50,753 bases of DNA from Bacillota bacterium (GTDB taxonomy: Bacteria > Bacillota > Clostridia > Peptostreptococcales > Anaerovoracaceae): contig JAQXIX010000019.1 in the NCBI GenBank assembly GCA_029008005.1, forward strand, positions 1 to 50,753, written 5' to 3'. The position numbers and the translations under genes are program-made. The notes under the pieces were generated by a model, which did not search any database, was not told the origin of the DNA, and saw nothing but the letters and a program-made list of their open reading frames with translations. Shown here piece after piece: positions 1 to 7,201 of this stretch (positions within the stretch are counted from its first letter, which is position 1; every line of letters starts with the position of its first letter).

Positions 1-156
1 CACTGCTGCAGATACACATGCAGTTCCATGATGCACAAAGCCGAAATTCGCGAAACCATTCGAAAAAAGATTCTTGGACACTCACAAGACTTGATAAACG
101 ACACTTATACGCAGCTTGATATTGATGAGATCGTAAACGCCATAAATCTTATTTAA
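1..156 (+). CDS. Tyrosine recombinase (integrase), C-terminal fragment
   Basis: Partial gene cut by the left window edge; frame 1 is open from base 1 to a TAA at 154-156 (51 residues). It carries the catalytic tail of phage-integrase-family tyrosine recombinases: an H-x-x-R box (HCCRYT) at residues 1-6, the LGHS histidine box, and the nucleophile tyrosine in NDTYTQ, followed by a short helical tail ending INLI. These enzymes cut and rejoin att sites during integration and excision of phages or conjugative elements. Its 3' end points at the 3' end of rpsI about 220 bp away, with repeats in between, as expected at an element boundary. Family assignment is firm for so short a piece because all three catalytic motifs are in order; the type of element cannot be told. 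Confidence 0.8.
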   Translation, partial: HCCRYTCSSMMHKAEIRETIRKKILGHSQDLINDTYTQLDIDEIVNAINLI

Positions 157-167
157 GAGTTGCGAAT

Positions 168-209
168 CAAAAAAAGAGATGCATCCTATTTTCATAGAAT
201 ACATCTCTG
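168..209 (-). terminator. Rho-independent terminator facing out of rpsI
   Basis: On the minus strand an imperfect stem (AGAGATG/CATCTCT arms extended by AT and CTAT/ATAG pairs, TTTC-type loop) is followed by seven T residues at 169-175. It is oriented to stop transcripts leaving rpsI, about 170 nt downstream of the rpsI stop. Read on the plus strand there is no T tract, so it is not the integrase terminator. Confidence 0.75.
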
Positions 210-237
210 AATTACATAGTCACATCTGCAGCGGTTT

Positions 238-268
238 GTTAGTAACATGTTAGTAATGTGTTAGTAAC
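238..268 (+). repeat. Three 11-bp-spaced direct repeats (GTTAGTAA)
   Basis: GTTAGTAA followed by C or T occurs at 238, 249 and 260, an exact 11-bp period, so the copies lie on nearly the same helix face. Position between an integrase 3' end and the putative attachment site is typical of arm-type integrase or excisionase binding sites. The repeats are read directly; the binding role is inferred. Confidence 0.55.
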
Positions 269-346
269 GAACCGGAAATCTGCAATTTTCATAACTATCC
301 AATCTGTCAGAAACCCGCTAATTTCAAGGTTTCCGTTGTCCTCAGC

Positions 347-394
347 AGTTCTGAGATTATCTCTTTGGTAATCGAGATTAACGTTTTGAGAACT
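347..394. other. Possible attachment-site region at the rpsI 3' end
   Basis: AGTTCTGA (347-354) and TGAGAACT (387-394) form an inverted pair around the rpsI stop codon, the second copy lying inside the last codons of rpsI. Core-type integrase sites are usually short inverted pairs of this kind, and the 3' end of rpsI is a known insertion site of streptococcal integrative conjugative elements. Only one element end is visible, so no att duplication can be shown here. Confidence 0.3.
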
Positions 395-773
395 GGCTTG
401 CTCTTCGAGCTTTCTTGAGTCCGTACTTCTTTCTTTCCTTCATACGGGAGTCTCTTGTCAGGAAACCTGCTGCCTTGAGTGCCGGTCTGTACGCTTCTCT
501 GTCTGCTTCACAGAGAGCTCTTGAAATACCGTGTCTCAGAGCTCCGGCCTGTCCTGTGTATCCGCCGCCTGTAATTGTAGCGATTACATCGAACTTGCCT
601 TCGCAGCCTGCGATCTCAAAAGGTCTCTTAGCTTCTCTTCTTACGATATCCAGTGAGAAATACTCGTCGAGAGGCTTCTTGTTTACTGTGATATTACCTG
701 AGCCAGGGATTAATCTAACTCTAGCAACTGATGATTTTCTTCTACCTGTTCCGTAGTACTGTACTTTTGCCAT
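378..773 (-). CDS. rpsI: 30S ribosomal protein S9
   Basis: 131 residues, normal length for S9 (uS9), which binds 16S rRNA in the small-subunit head and reaches the P-site tRNA with its C-terminal tail. Visible hallmarks are the N-terminal [14 protein letters not shown] motif, the central [15 protein letters not shown] stretch and the basic C-terminus [12 protein letters not shown]. It follows rplM by 20 bp, the usual L13-S9 pair, with a GGAGG-type site before the ATG. The reading frame is intact although an integrase and repeats lie directly downstream, so any insertion preserved the coding end. Confidence 0.98.
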   Translation of the reverse strand: MAKVQYYGTGRRKSSVARVRLIPGSGNITVNKKPLDEYFSLDIVRREAKRPFEIAGCEGKFDVIATITGGGYTGQAGALRHGISRALCEADREAYRPALKAAGFLTRDSRMKERKKYGLKKARRASQFSKR

Positions 774-793
774 CGTTTAATTCCTCCCTTCCA

Positions 794-1222
794 CTAAATA
801 TCCAGAACTTCCGGCTTCTGAGCTGCGTGCTCGTGCTCCGGTCCTGCGTAAACCTTTAACTTCTTGTACATCTGTCTTCCAAGCTTGCCGTTAGGCATCA
901 TTCCCTTAACAGCGTGTCTTACAACTTCTGTAGGGTGCTTTTCCATCATCTGTTCGAAGGTCATTTCTCTAAGACCGCCCGGATATCCGGTATGTCTCTT
1001 GTAGATCTTCTCTTTTCTCTTCTTGCCTGTTACAGCAACCTTCTCTGCGTTAACAACGATTACGTAGTCTCCACAGTCAACATGCGGTGTGTAAGTCGGC
1101 TTGTTTTTTCCTCTGAGGATAGCGGCAATCTGTGATGCCATTCTTCCCAGGTTCTTGCCGTCAGCGTCGATAACGTACCACTTACGTTCAACTTCTGCCG
1201 GTTTTGCGATAAATGAACTCAT
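794..1222 (-). CDS. rplM: 50S ribosomal protein L13
   Basis: 142 residues, the usual length for uL13, an early-assembly protein of the large subunit. The start is the ATG at 1222, preceded by AAAGGA at good distance and giving the canonical N-terminus ...[18 protein letters not shown]; a longer upstream reading to 1312 has no matching ribosome site. The [18 protein letters not shown] and [14 protein letters not shown] motifs are conserved. It heads the rplM-rpsI pair and sits behind its own promoter and a leader of about 180 nt. Confidence 0.98.
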   Translation of the reverse strand: MSSFIAKPAEVERKWYVIDADGKNLGRMASQIAAILRGKNKPTYTPHVDCGDYVIVVNAEKVAVTGKKRKEKIYKRHTGYPGGLREMTFEQMMEKHPTEVVRHAVKGMMPNGKLGRQMYKKLKVYAGPEHEHAAQKPEVLDI

Positions 1223-1402
1223 CTGTTCTTCCTTTCTACCTACTCGATTGGTTTGCCCAACGGTTTCGGCTTTGCCTACTGGGTTTTCGCAAAGGCCAAA
1301 CAGCCCATGCAAAAGCTTTTTCGGCTGACAAAATTAACTTCTGCCGTGCTCGCTTACGGATTTCTCCTGCTCGCACGAAAAATGATGTCACTCGCGCGAC
1401 AC
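1223..1402 (-). promoter_or_regulatory. Structured rplM-rpsI mRNA leader
   Basis: About 180 nt lie between the predicted transcription start and the rplM ATG. On the minus strand several stems can be drawn: GGCCTTTGC with GCAAAGCC (1268-1297, one bulge), CGTGC with GCACG further 5', and TTGG/CCAA near the ribosome site. Leaders of L13 operons in Firmicutes can carry autoregulatory RNA structures; whether this is such an element is inference, since I could not match it to a known consensus. Confidence 0.4.
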
Positions 1403-1408
1403 AAAGCT

Positions 1409-1437
1409 ATTCTATACTAAAACACATAGCGTGTCAA
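1409..1437 (-). promoter_or_regulatory. Promoter for rplM-rpsI
   Basis: Minus-strand TTGACA (1432-1437), 17-nt spacer, TAGAAT (1409-1414). It starts directly after the tyrS stop codon, with no terminator in between, so the ribosomal-protein pair may be fed both by this promoter and by read-through from tyrS. Confidence 0.75.
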
Positions 1438-1446
1438 AGCTTTTCG

Positions 1447-2814
1447 CTATTTTTTAAGCTCTACGAGAATCTTCTTTTTCTTGCCTTTCTCAACGAGGAC
1501 TTTACCTCCGTCGAAGGTAGCTTCGCTTATTGCCATCTTCTTGTCGGTAACCTTTTCGCCGTTGATTTTAAGGCCGCCCTGTTCAATCGTCATAAAGCCT
1601 TCTCTGTTGCTTGGAACAAGACCCAATTCCTTTATAAAGGCTACAACACCGAGGCTGTCCGAAACATTTCCGTCCTTGTCGGTACTTGTAAGCTTATCTG
1701 CAGAAAACTCAACAACCGGGAGATTGTCCATTCCTGCTCCGCCTCCGCCAAAAGCAGCGCGTGCAGCTTCCTGAGCCTTTGCGGCTTCCTCTTCACCGTG
1801 AACCAGCTTTGTAACTTCGAATGCCAGAACTTCTTTTGCCTTGTTGATTTCCTGACCTTCAAGGGCTGAAAGTCTGTTTACCTCCGACATCGGAAGGAAC
1901 GTGAGCATTCTGAGGCACTTGTTCACATCAGCATCTCCCACATTTCTCCAATACTGATAAAACTCGAACGGTGATGTCTTCTCTGCGTTGAGCCAGAGAG
2001 CACCCTTCTGAGTTTTACCCATCTTCTTACCTTCGCTGTTGGTGAGAAGAGAGAATGTCATGCCGTATACTTCTTTGCCCGTAACCTTTCTTGTCAGGTC
2101 GACTCCACCGATAATGTTCGACCACTGGTCATTTCCTCCGAACTCGATCTTCACGTCAAAGTCTCTTGCCATTACCATGAAGTCGTAGCTCTGCATAAGC
2201 ATGTAGTTCAGTTCGAACATTGTGAGTCCGCCTTCTCTGTCCATTCTCTGCTTGAAGCACTCTGCTCTGAGCATAGTGTTAACATTAAAAAGCGAACCGA
2301 TTTCTCTCAGGAAATCAATGTAGTTAAGCGGTCTCAGCCAACGAGCGTTGTTAACTGCCACAGCTTTACCCGGATCCGGAGTTTTCGTTTCGTGTCCCGG
2401 AGTATAAACGCCCTCGTTTCCGACGTATTCCCACTCATCATCAAAATCCAGGAACTGGTCAAAGAGCTTCTTGAACTGTTCGCAGTTATGTTCGATTGTT
2501 TCTACAGTCATTATCTGGCGCATATCCGTTCTTCCTGACGGATCGCCTACCATACCTGTTCCTCCGCCGATAAGAACTACCGGCGTATGACCGAACTTCT
2601 GCATATACATCATGATAATAACCTGCATGAAGTGGCCTACATGAAGGCAGTCTGCAGTCGGGTCGAATCCGATATAGAACTTCACCTTCTCGTTCTGGAG
2701 AAGTTCTCTCACCTTTTCCTCATCAGTTGACTGCTCTATGAATCCGCGCTCTTTGAGCACGTCATACACATTATCATGTTCGCTTACATTATCAGGTATA
2801 AAGTCAAATTTCAT
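1447..2814 (-). CDS. tyrS: Tyrosyl-tRNA synthetase
   Basis: 455 residues; class I aminoacyl-tRNA synthetase that charges tRNA-Tyr with tyrosine. ATG at 2814 is chosen because AGGAGG lies 6 nt upstream. The HIGH signature appears as HVGH (58-61), the GGTGMVGDPSGR loop follows, the tyrosine/ATP region GGNDQWSN is near 227, and the KMSKS motif is KMGKT (264-268). A C-terminal S4-like RNA-binding domain occupies roughly 385-455 and ends in a lysine-rich strand. It follows upp by 10 bp and closes the prfA-tsaC-rpiB-upp-tyrS run. No T-box is present because the gene is internal to the cluster. Confidence 0.97.
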   Translation of the reverse strand: MKFDFIPDNVSEHDNVYDVLKERGFIEQSTDEEKVRELLQNEKVKFYIGFDPTADCLHVGHFMQVIIMMYMQKFGHTPVVLIGGGTGMVGDPSGRTDMRQIMTVETIEHNCEQFKKLFDQFLDFDDEWEYVGNEGVYTPGHETKTPDPGKAVAVNNARWLRPLNYIDFLREIGSLFNVNTMLRAECFKQRMDREGGLTMFELNYMLMQSYDFMVMARDFDVKIEFGGNDQWSNIIGGVDLTRKVTGKEVYGMTFSLLTNSEGKKMGKTQKGALWLNAEKTSPFEFYQYWRNVGDADVNKCLRMLTFLPMSEVNRLSALEGQEINKAKEVLAFEVTKLVHGEEEAAKAQEAARAAFGGGGAGMDNLPVVEFSADKLTSTDKDGNVSDSLGVVAFIKELGLVPSNREGFMTIEQGGLKINGEKVTDKKMAISEATFDGGKVLVEKGKKKKILVELKK

Positions 2815-2824
2815 CAGGTTCCTC

Positions 2825-3454
2825 CTACTTGGTACCAAAAATTCTGTCGCCTGCGTCTCCAAGACCCGGAACGATATATGCGTTTTCGTTCAGGCACTCG
2901 TCCTTAGCTGCAATGTAGATGTCTACATCCGGATGCTTTTCCTGGAGAACAGCAATTCCTTCAGGTGCTGCTATGAGGCACATGAATACGATATCCTTGC
3001 CGCCTCTCTCTTTAACGAAATCTATTGCTGCCACAGCGCTTCCGCCTGTTGCGAGCATAGGGTCAGTTATGAATATTCTTCTCTTATCAATGTCTTCAGG
3101 CATTTTGCAGTAGTATTCGTGTGGTTCATGAGTTACAGGGTCTCTGTAAAGACCGATATGACCCACTTTAGCGTTCGGAATAACTTCGAGAACGCCGTCA
3201 ACCATTCCCAGACCTGCTCTGAGAATAGGAACAACTGCCACGTCTGCTCCGCTTAAAGTTTTAACGGTAGTCTCGCAGATAGGAGTTTCGATAACCTTGT
3301 CCTCCAGCTTCAGGTCTCTTGCTGATTCGAATGTCATGAGCATCGCGATTTCTTTAACCAGCTGTCTGAAATCCTTAGTTGTCGTTTCCTTGTCGCGAAT
3401 CATTCCAACCTTGTGCTGAATCAACGGATGATCAAATACATATACGTTACTCAT
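2825..3454 (-). CDS. upp: Uracil phosphoribosyltransferase
   Basis: 209 residues, the family's normal size. It converts uracil and PRPP to UMP and diphosphate in pyrimidine salvage. The PRPP-binding loop is [10 protein letters not shown] (131-140), with [13 protein letters not shown] near 75-88 and the C-terminal [11 protein letters not shown] uracil-binding end. It sits between rpiB and tyrS with short gaps. This salvage route complements the de novo pyr operon elsewhere in the window; no uraA permease or pyrR is adjacent. Confidence 0.97.
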   Translation of the reverse strand: MSNVYVFDHPLIQHKVGMIRDKETTTKDFRQLVKEIAMLMTFESARDLKLEDKVIETPICETTVKTLSGADVAVVPILRAGLGMVDGVLEVIPNAKVGHIGLYRDPVTHEPHEYYCKMPEDIDKRRIFITDPMLATGGSAVAAIDFVKERGGKDIVFMCLIAAPEGIAVLQEKHPDVDIYIAAKDECLNENAYIVPGLGDAGDRIFGTK

Positions 3455-3482
3455 TTCTGTCCTGCCTTTCTTAATATATCAA

Positions 3483-3917
3483 CTACATATTATCCAACAT
3501 GTCGGTGCGGCGCTGGTGTCTTCCGCCTTCGAATTCAGTATCGAGCCATGCAGCCGTAATTTCCACAGCCAGCTTTTCCTCTGTTGTTCTGCCGCCCAGC
3601 GCTAGCATATTGGCATTGTTGTGCTTCCTTGTAAGCTCCGCCATCTCTACGCTGGTGCAAAGGCCACATCTTATGCCTTTAACTTTATTAGCCGCTATGG
3701 AAATGCCTATTCCTGTACCGCATATAACGATTCCTCTGTCCGCCTTGCCTGATGCAACGGCTTCAGCACACGCCTTCCCATAGACAGGATAATCTACCGA
3801 TTCTTCACTGTTTGTACCAAGATCGACGATTTTCACATCTTCTCTTTCTCTGAGATATTCTTTTATCTTTTCTTTAAGGGCGAATCCGCCGTGATCACTG
3901 GCTATTGCTATTAACAT
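3483..3917 (-). CDS. rpiB: Ribose-5-phosphate isomerase B
   Basis: 144 residues; RpiB/LacAB-family isomerase interconverting ribose 5-phosphate and ribulose 5-phosphate in the pentose phosphate pathway. The N-terminal ASDHGGFALKEKI (residues 6-18) contains the substrate-binding Asp-His, and the active-site cysteine region GIVICGTGIGISIAANK is intact, as is the GGRTTEEKLA phosphate-binding stretch. The overall rpiB-upp order is common in Firmicutes. Short spacing to tsaC (10 bp) and upp (28 bp) indicates one transcript. Confidence 0.95.
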   Translation of the reverse strand: MLIAIASDHGGFALKEKIKEYLREREDVKIVDLGTNSEESVDYPVYGKACAEAVASGKADRGIVICGTGIGISIAANKVKGIRCGLCTSVEMAELTRKHNNANMLALGGRTTEEKLAVEITAAWLDTEFEGGRHQRRTDMLDNM

Positions 3918-3927
3918 ATTCTCTCCT

Positions 3928-4935
3928 TTACTGAACTCTTACTATATTGTAACCTGCCGATTTAAGCATTCTGTTCATTACGGCGAATCCCACTCCGTCT
4001 GTATCGCTCAGGGCTCCTGCCAGAATCAGATCCACACCTTCTTTGTCAAGGTCACGCAGACGGGCGAAAAAGTCATGTGCAGCTTCAATGAAAGCTTTCT
4101 CTTCAAAAAGGATTACGCCTACATTATTGCCAAGCCTCTCATTAAGACCTTTAAGTCTCTCGATTTCGGCCTTAACTCTGGCTCTTTCTCCCTCAACGAC
4201 TATCATTTCCGCCTTCGGTGCATAGTGCTTGTATTTCATTCCCGGGGACTTAGGTTTGTAATCACCGTCAATTCCGCCGTTTTTCCCTGTTATTGCCTTG
4301 TCGTATTCCACCTTCTTGCCCAGTGCCGCTTCAAGGTTTTCTGCAGTAATGATTCCCGGTCTCAGAATCGTCGGCACATCTCCTGTCATATCAACAACCG
4401 TCGACTCTATTCCGACTCTACAGTCCTCACCCTGAATAATCGCATCGACTTTACCGTCAAGATCCTCGATTACATCTACAGCTCTCGTAGGACTCGGGCT
4501 TCCGCTTAAATTCGCACTCGGTGCCGCTACAGGACAAAGTGCTGTCGAAATAAGCTCCAGTGCCGTTTCATTGTCAGGCATTCTTACTGCTACTGTATCA
4601 AGACCGCCTGTCGTTCTGTCCGGAACCTCAGGTCTTTTTTTAACAACCAGTGTCAGAGGACCCGGCCAGAAATTTTCGATGAGAGTAACGATATCCGGAC
4701 TCAGTCGTCTTGTAAGCTGTCCTATATCGCTGGCACGGGAAATATGCACAATCATAGGATTGTCGCTTGGTCTTCCCTTCGCTTCATAAACAGCAGCTAC
4801 CGCCTTCTCGTCAAAAGCATTTGCACCCAGTCCGTAAACAGTCTCAGTCGGGAATGCGACAAGACCGCCGTCTCTGAGAATACGTGCTGCCTTTTCAATA
4901 TCTTCCTTTGTGTTTTTGAGAATCTTTGTTTTCAT
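3928..4935 (-). CDS. tsaC: L-threonylcarbamoyladenylate synthase (Sua5/TsaC type)
   Basis: 335 residues from the ATG at 4935; makes threonylcarbamoyl-AMP from threonine, bicarbonate and ATP, the first step of tRNA t6A37 modification. The YrdC fold is seen in LVAFPTETVYGLGANA, KGRPSDNPMIVHI and CPVAAPSANLSGSPSPT; the C-terminal Sua5 domain starts after the PGMKYKHYAPKAEM linker, so this is the long Sua5 form. A GTG at 4962, one base after the prfA stop, is an alternative start; ribosome sites are weak for both, and I chose the ATG because it matches the family N-terminus. Translational coupling with prfA is likely. Confidence 0.93.
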   Translation of the reverse strand: MKTKILKNTKEDIEKAARILRDGGLVAFPTETVYGLGANAFDEKAVAAVYEAKGRPSDNPMIVHISRASDIGQLTRRLSPDIVTLIENFWPGPLTLVVKKRPEVPDRTTGGLDTVAVRMPDNETALELISTALCPVAAPSANLSGSPSPTRAVDVIEDLDGKVDAIIQGEDCRVGIESTVVDMTGDVPTILRPGIITAENLEAALGKKVEYDKAITGKNGGIDGDYKPKSPGMKYKHYAPKAEMIVVEGERARVKAEIERLKGLNERLGNNVGVILFEEKAFIEAAHDFFARLRDLDKEGVDLILAGALSDTDGVGFAVMNRMLKSAGYNIVRVQ

Positions 4936-4963
4936 TGTTTTTACCGCTATATTAAAGTTCACT

Positions 4964-6025
4964 CTAGAAATTTTTCATTTTTTCCGCCTGGTCGTTAGTA
5001 ATAAGTCCGTCAACAATCTCATCAATGTCACCGTCCAGGAAATTGTCCAGCTTGTAGAGAGTCAGTCCTATTCTGTGATCCGAAACTCTTCCCTGCGGGA
5101 AGTTGTATGTTCTTATTCTCTCACTTCTGTCTCCGGAACCTACCTGACTCTTTCTCTGTCCTGCGATTTCCTCCTGCTGCTTCTGCATCTCCAGGTCGTA
5201 AAGTCTCGCCTTGAGGACTTTGAAAGCCTTCTCTTTATTCTTTATCTGGGACTTTTCGTCCTGACATGTTACTACAAGACCTGTCGGCTCGTGAGTAAGT
5301 CTTACGGCCGAGTCTGTTGTGTTTACACACTGTCCGCCGTTGCCGGATGCCCTGTAAACGTCAACTCTGACATCGTTAGGATTCAGATTTACCTCTACAT
5401 CATCGACTTCCGGAAGCACTGCTACTGTCGCAGCCGATGTATGCACTCTGCCGCTTGATTCAGTTTCCGGAACTCTCTGGACTCTGTGAGCACCGCTTTC
5501 GAACTTGAGCCTTGAATAAGCACCCTTTCCCTTAATAAGAACAACTGCCTCTTTGACTCCGCCTATGCCTGTATCATTCATCTCGATAATCTCTGTCTTC
5601 CAGCGATTTCTTTCGGCATATCTCGTGTACATTCTCAAAAGATCCGCTCCGAACAGTGCAGCCTCATCACCGCCTGTTCCCGCTCTGATTTCGAGGATTA
5701 CATTCTTGTCGTCGTTAGGGTCTTTCGGAAGAAGAAGAATCTTCAGCTCTTCCTGGCACTGCTCAATGGTCTCCTCAAGCTCGCCTATTTCCATTTTGGC
5801 AAGCTCTCTCATTTCCTCGTCGCCTTCTTCAAGAATTTCCTTAGCGTCAGCCAGCTCGTTCTTTGCTTTCTTATATTCCGTATATTTCTTGACAATAGGC
5901 TCCATTTCGCCCATTTCTTTCATATGTTTCTGCCACACAGGCTGGTTGCTTATAACGTCGGGATCCGCAACTTTCTGTGAAAGTTCTTCGTATTTCTCTG
6001 TTATGAAGTCTAATTTGTCAAACAT
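4964..6025 (-). CDS. prfA: Peptide chain release factor 1
   Basis: 353 residues. RF1 reads UAA and UAG and triggers hydrolysis of peptidyl-tRNA. The catalytic GGQ is at 230-232 and the stop-codon-reading PxT tripeptide is PET at 186-188 (RF2 would have SPF), which identifies RF1. The N-terminal coiled-coil domain and the C-terminal [18 protein letters not shown] motif are complete. AAGGAG sits 6 nt before the ATG. It is the first gene of the run prfA-tsaC-rpiB-upp-tyrS; the prmC methyltransferase often found beside prfA is not here. Confidence 0.97.
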   Translation of the reverse strand: MFDKLDFITEKYEELSQKVADPDVISNQPVWQKHMKEMGEMEPIVKKYTEYKKAKNELADAKEILEEGDEEMRELAKMEIGELEETIEQCQEELKILLLPKDPNDDKNVILEIRAGTGGDEAALFGADLLRMYTRYAERNRWKTEIIEMNDTGIGGVKEAVVLIKGKGAYSRLKFESGAHRVQRVPETESSGRVHTSAATVAVLPEVDDVEVNLNPNDVRVDVYRASGNGGQCVNTTDSAVRLTHEPTGLVVTCQDEKSQIKNKEKAFKVLKARLYDLEMQKQQEEIAGQRKSQVGSGDRSERIRTYNFPQGRVSDHRIGLTLYKLDNFLDGDIDEIVDGLITNDQAEKMKNF

Positions 6026-6061
6026 GTTCTACTCCTTATGTCCGTTCTTTTTCAACTTGAC

Positions 6062-6067
6062 ATTATA
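6062..6067 (-). promoter_or_regulatory. Candidate -10 box for the prfA operon
   Basis: A perfect TATAAT on the minus strand 37 nt upstream of prfA, just after the terminator of the preceding thioesterase gene. The -35 region at 17-nt spacing is T-rich (TTTTTT) and poor, so the promoter is tentative. Confidence 0.4.
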
Positions 6068-6083
6068 CCATATAACAGGCCAT

Positions 6084-6114
6084 AAAAAAAGTGTCGGATA
6101 TAATATCCGACAAC
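6084..6114 (-). terminator. Terminator after the thioesterase gene
   Basis: Minus-strand stem TGTCGGATAT/ATATCCGACA with a minimal loop, followed by CTTTTTTT. It starts at the stop codon of the thioesterase gene and insulates prfA. Confidence 0.85.
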
Positions 6115-6115
6115 A

Positions 6116-6559
6116 TTATTCAGTGCTTACCTTTTTCGCAAAAAAACCTTCTGCCTCTCTGCGCCAGCCTTTTTCATCATCATCTGCCGGTGCATCGGGA
6201 ACAATACCGTGAGCCACCGGTCTGTTGTTCTCAGGATTAACCGTAACAAAAGTAGTAAAACCTTCTGCCATAAGATCTCCCGTCACCTCGTTATACATCC
6301 CGACTCTGACTGTCAGACTTGTCCTGCCGGCTCTTACAATCACACCTTCGTAATACACAATATTGCCGGGATTCACGGATTTATAGAAATCAAATTTATG
6401 GGTATTCTTATAGAGCAGTCCCTGAGGATTGCCGTATTCGCAGTTTACGGTGATAAAAGACATTTCCACCATCCACTCTATCGCCTGTCCAGCATAAAGA
6501 TTCCCGTGATGATTCAGGTGTTCCATTCTTATCATGTGTGACGCTCTGTATCTTTTCAT
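6116..6559 (-). CDS. Acyl-CoA thioesterase, hotdog fold
   Basis: 147 residues. The motif HLNHHGNLYAGQAIEWMVEM near residues 14-33 matches the hotdog signature of acyl-CoA thioesterases (YciA/BFIT type: Asn, His-Gly and an acidic residue on the central helix), which hydrolyse acyl-CoA to free acid and CoA. The GDLMAEGFTTFVTVNPENN strand is also typical. The substrate cannot be told from sequence. It is 9 bp downstream of a membrane protein gene and probably shares its transcript, which ends at the terminator at 6084-6114. Confidence 0.8.
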   Translation of the reverse strand: MKRYRASHMIRMEHLNHHGNLYAGQAIEWMVEMSFITVNCEYGNPQGLLYKNTHKFDFYKSVNPGNIVYYEGVIVRAGRTSLTVRVGMYNEVTGDLMAEGFTTFVTVNPENNRPVAHGIVPDAPADDDEKGWRREAEGFFAKKVSTE

Positions 6560-6568
6560 TGTTCCTCC

Positions 6569-7093
6569 CTATTTCACGAAACGCCTTTTGCCGAAGCCTG
6601 ACTTCGGTGGTTCCTGCTCTCCTGCTTCGCTGAGTTCGTCAAGCTTTCTGGATATTTTTACTTCAGCCGCTTCACGTTGAATTTTAAATGCATCCAGATC
6701 TCTGTTCATCGCCATTCTGATATCATCGATTTTAAGAGTGGTATCCTTTCTCTGCGCAGCTATCTCTTCAGACAGGTCTTCCACGTGTTCCTTGAAGGCT
6801 TCCGTTACCTCTTCAACATCGCTTTCTCCTCTGTCTTCAGCAGCAGCCTCTACAGTACGATTCAATGCTGCACCCAGTCCCATGCACACTATCCCTATTC
6901 CCAGATAAGGTGCAAAAGCCTCAATAATATTTACAAGCGATTCCTTCCACATATCTCCGAAGGACGCCTCCATGGACTGAAGATACACATTGTTGCTGCC
7001 TACTGCCGCAATCAGCATGAACGCCGCAACCAGCACAAAGAGCACTCCAAAAAAATACAATACTTTTGACATCCCGTTTTTTCTCTGTTTCAT
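6569..7093 (-). CDS. Unrecognised two-TM protein with C-terminal coiled coil
   Basis: 174 residues; I do not recognise the family. A basic N-terminus is followed by a hydrophobic segment at about 9-30, a second at about 48-72, then a long charged region (about 85-160) rich in Glu, Lys and Arg with heptad-like spacing, suggesting a cytoplasmic coiled coil, and a basic tail GFGKRRFVK. GGAGGGG lies 8 nt before the ATG and can be buried in the upstream hairpin (7097-7149). It is cotranscribed with the thioesterase gene. An anchoring or scaffolding role would fit the shape but is only a guess. Confidence 0.7.
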   Translation of the reverse strand: MKQRKNGMSKVLYFFGVLFVLVAAFMLIAAVGSNNVYLQSMEASFGDMWKESLVNIIEAFAPYLGIGIVCMGLGAALNRTVEAAAEDRGESDVEEVTEAFKEHVEDLSEEIAAQRKDTTLKIDDIRMAMNRDLDAFKIQREAAEVKISRKLDELSEAGEQEPPKSGFGKRRFVK

Positions 7094-7096
7094 TAT

Positions 7097-7149
7097 AAAA
7101 GCCCCTCCCGTAGTTTTACTTATTCATTCTACCACGAAAGGGGCTCTTT
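7097..7149 (-). terminator. Hairpin after the ABC operon that also covers a ribosome site
   Basis: On the minus strand AAAGAGCCCCT (7139-7149) pairs with AGGGGCTTTT (7097-7106), extended internally by GTAG/CTAC, and runs into TTTTATAATG. It can act as the terminator of the ABC exporter operon. The 3' arm holds the GGAGGGG ribosome site of the next gene. Confidence 0.6.
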
Positions 7150-7154
7150 GACCA
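7126..7154 (-). promoter_or_regulatory. Weak candidate promoter for the 6569-7093 gene
   Basis: Minus-strand TGGTCA (7149-7154), 17-nt spacer, TAGAAT (7126-7131). A transcript starting here would lack the left arm of the 7097-7149 hairpin, leaving the ribosome site open. Confidence 0.4.
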
Positions 7155-7201
7155 TACAGACTCAGCATCAGTCTCTGTCTTTAACCTTTCCCGTTGAGGC
7201 G

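Noticed and set aside
1213-1869. 218-codon plus-strand reading frame across the rplM leader and tyrS 3' end
   Set aside because: It is antisense to tyrS, has no ribosome site, and its sequence is compositionally odd with no recognisable domain.
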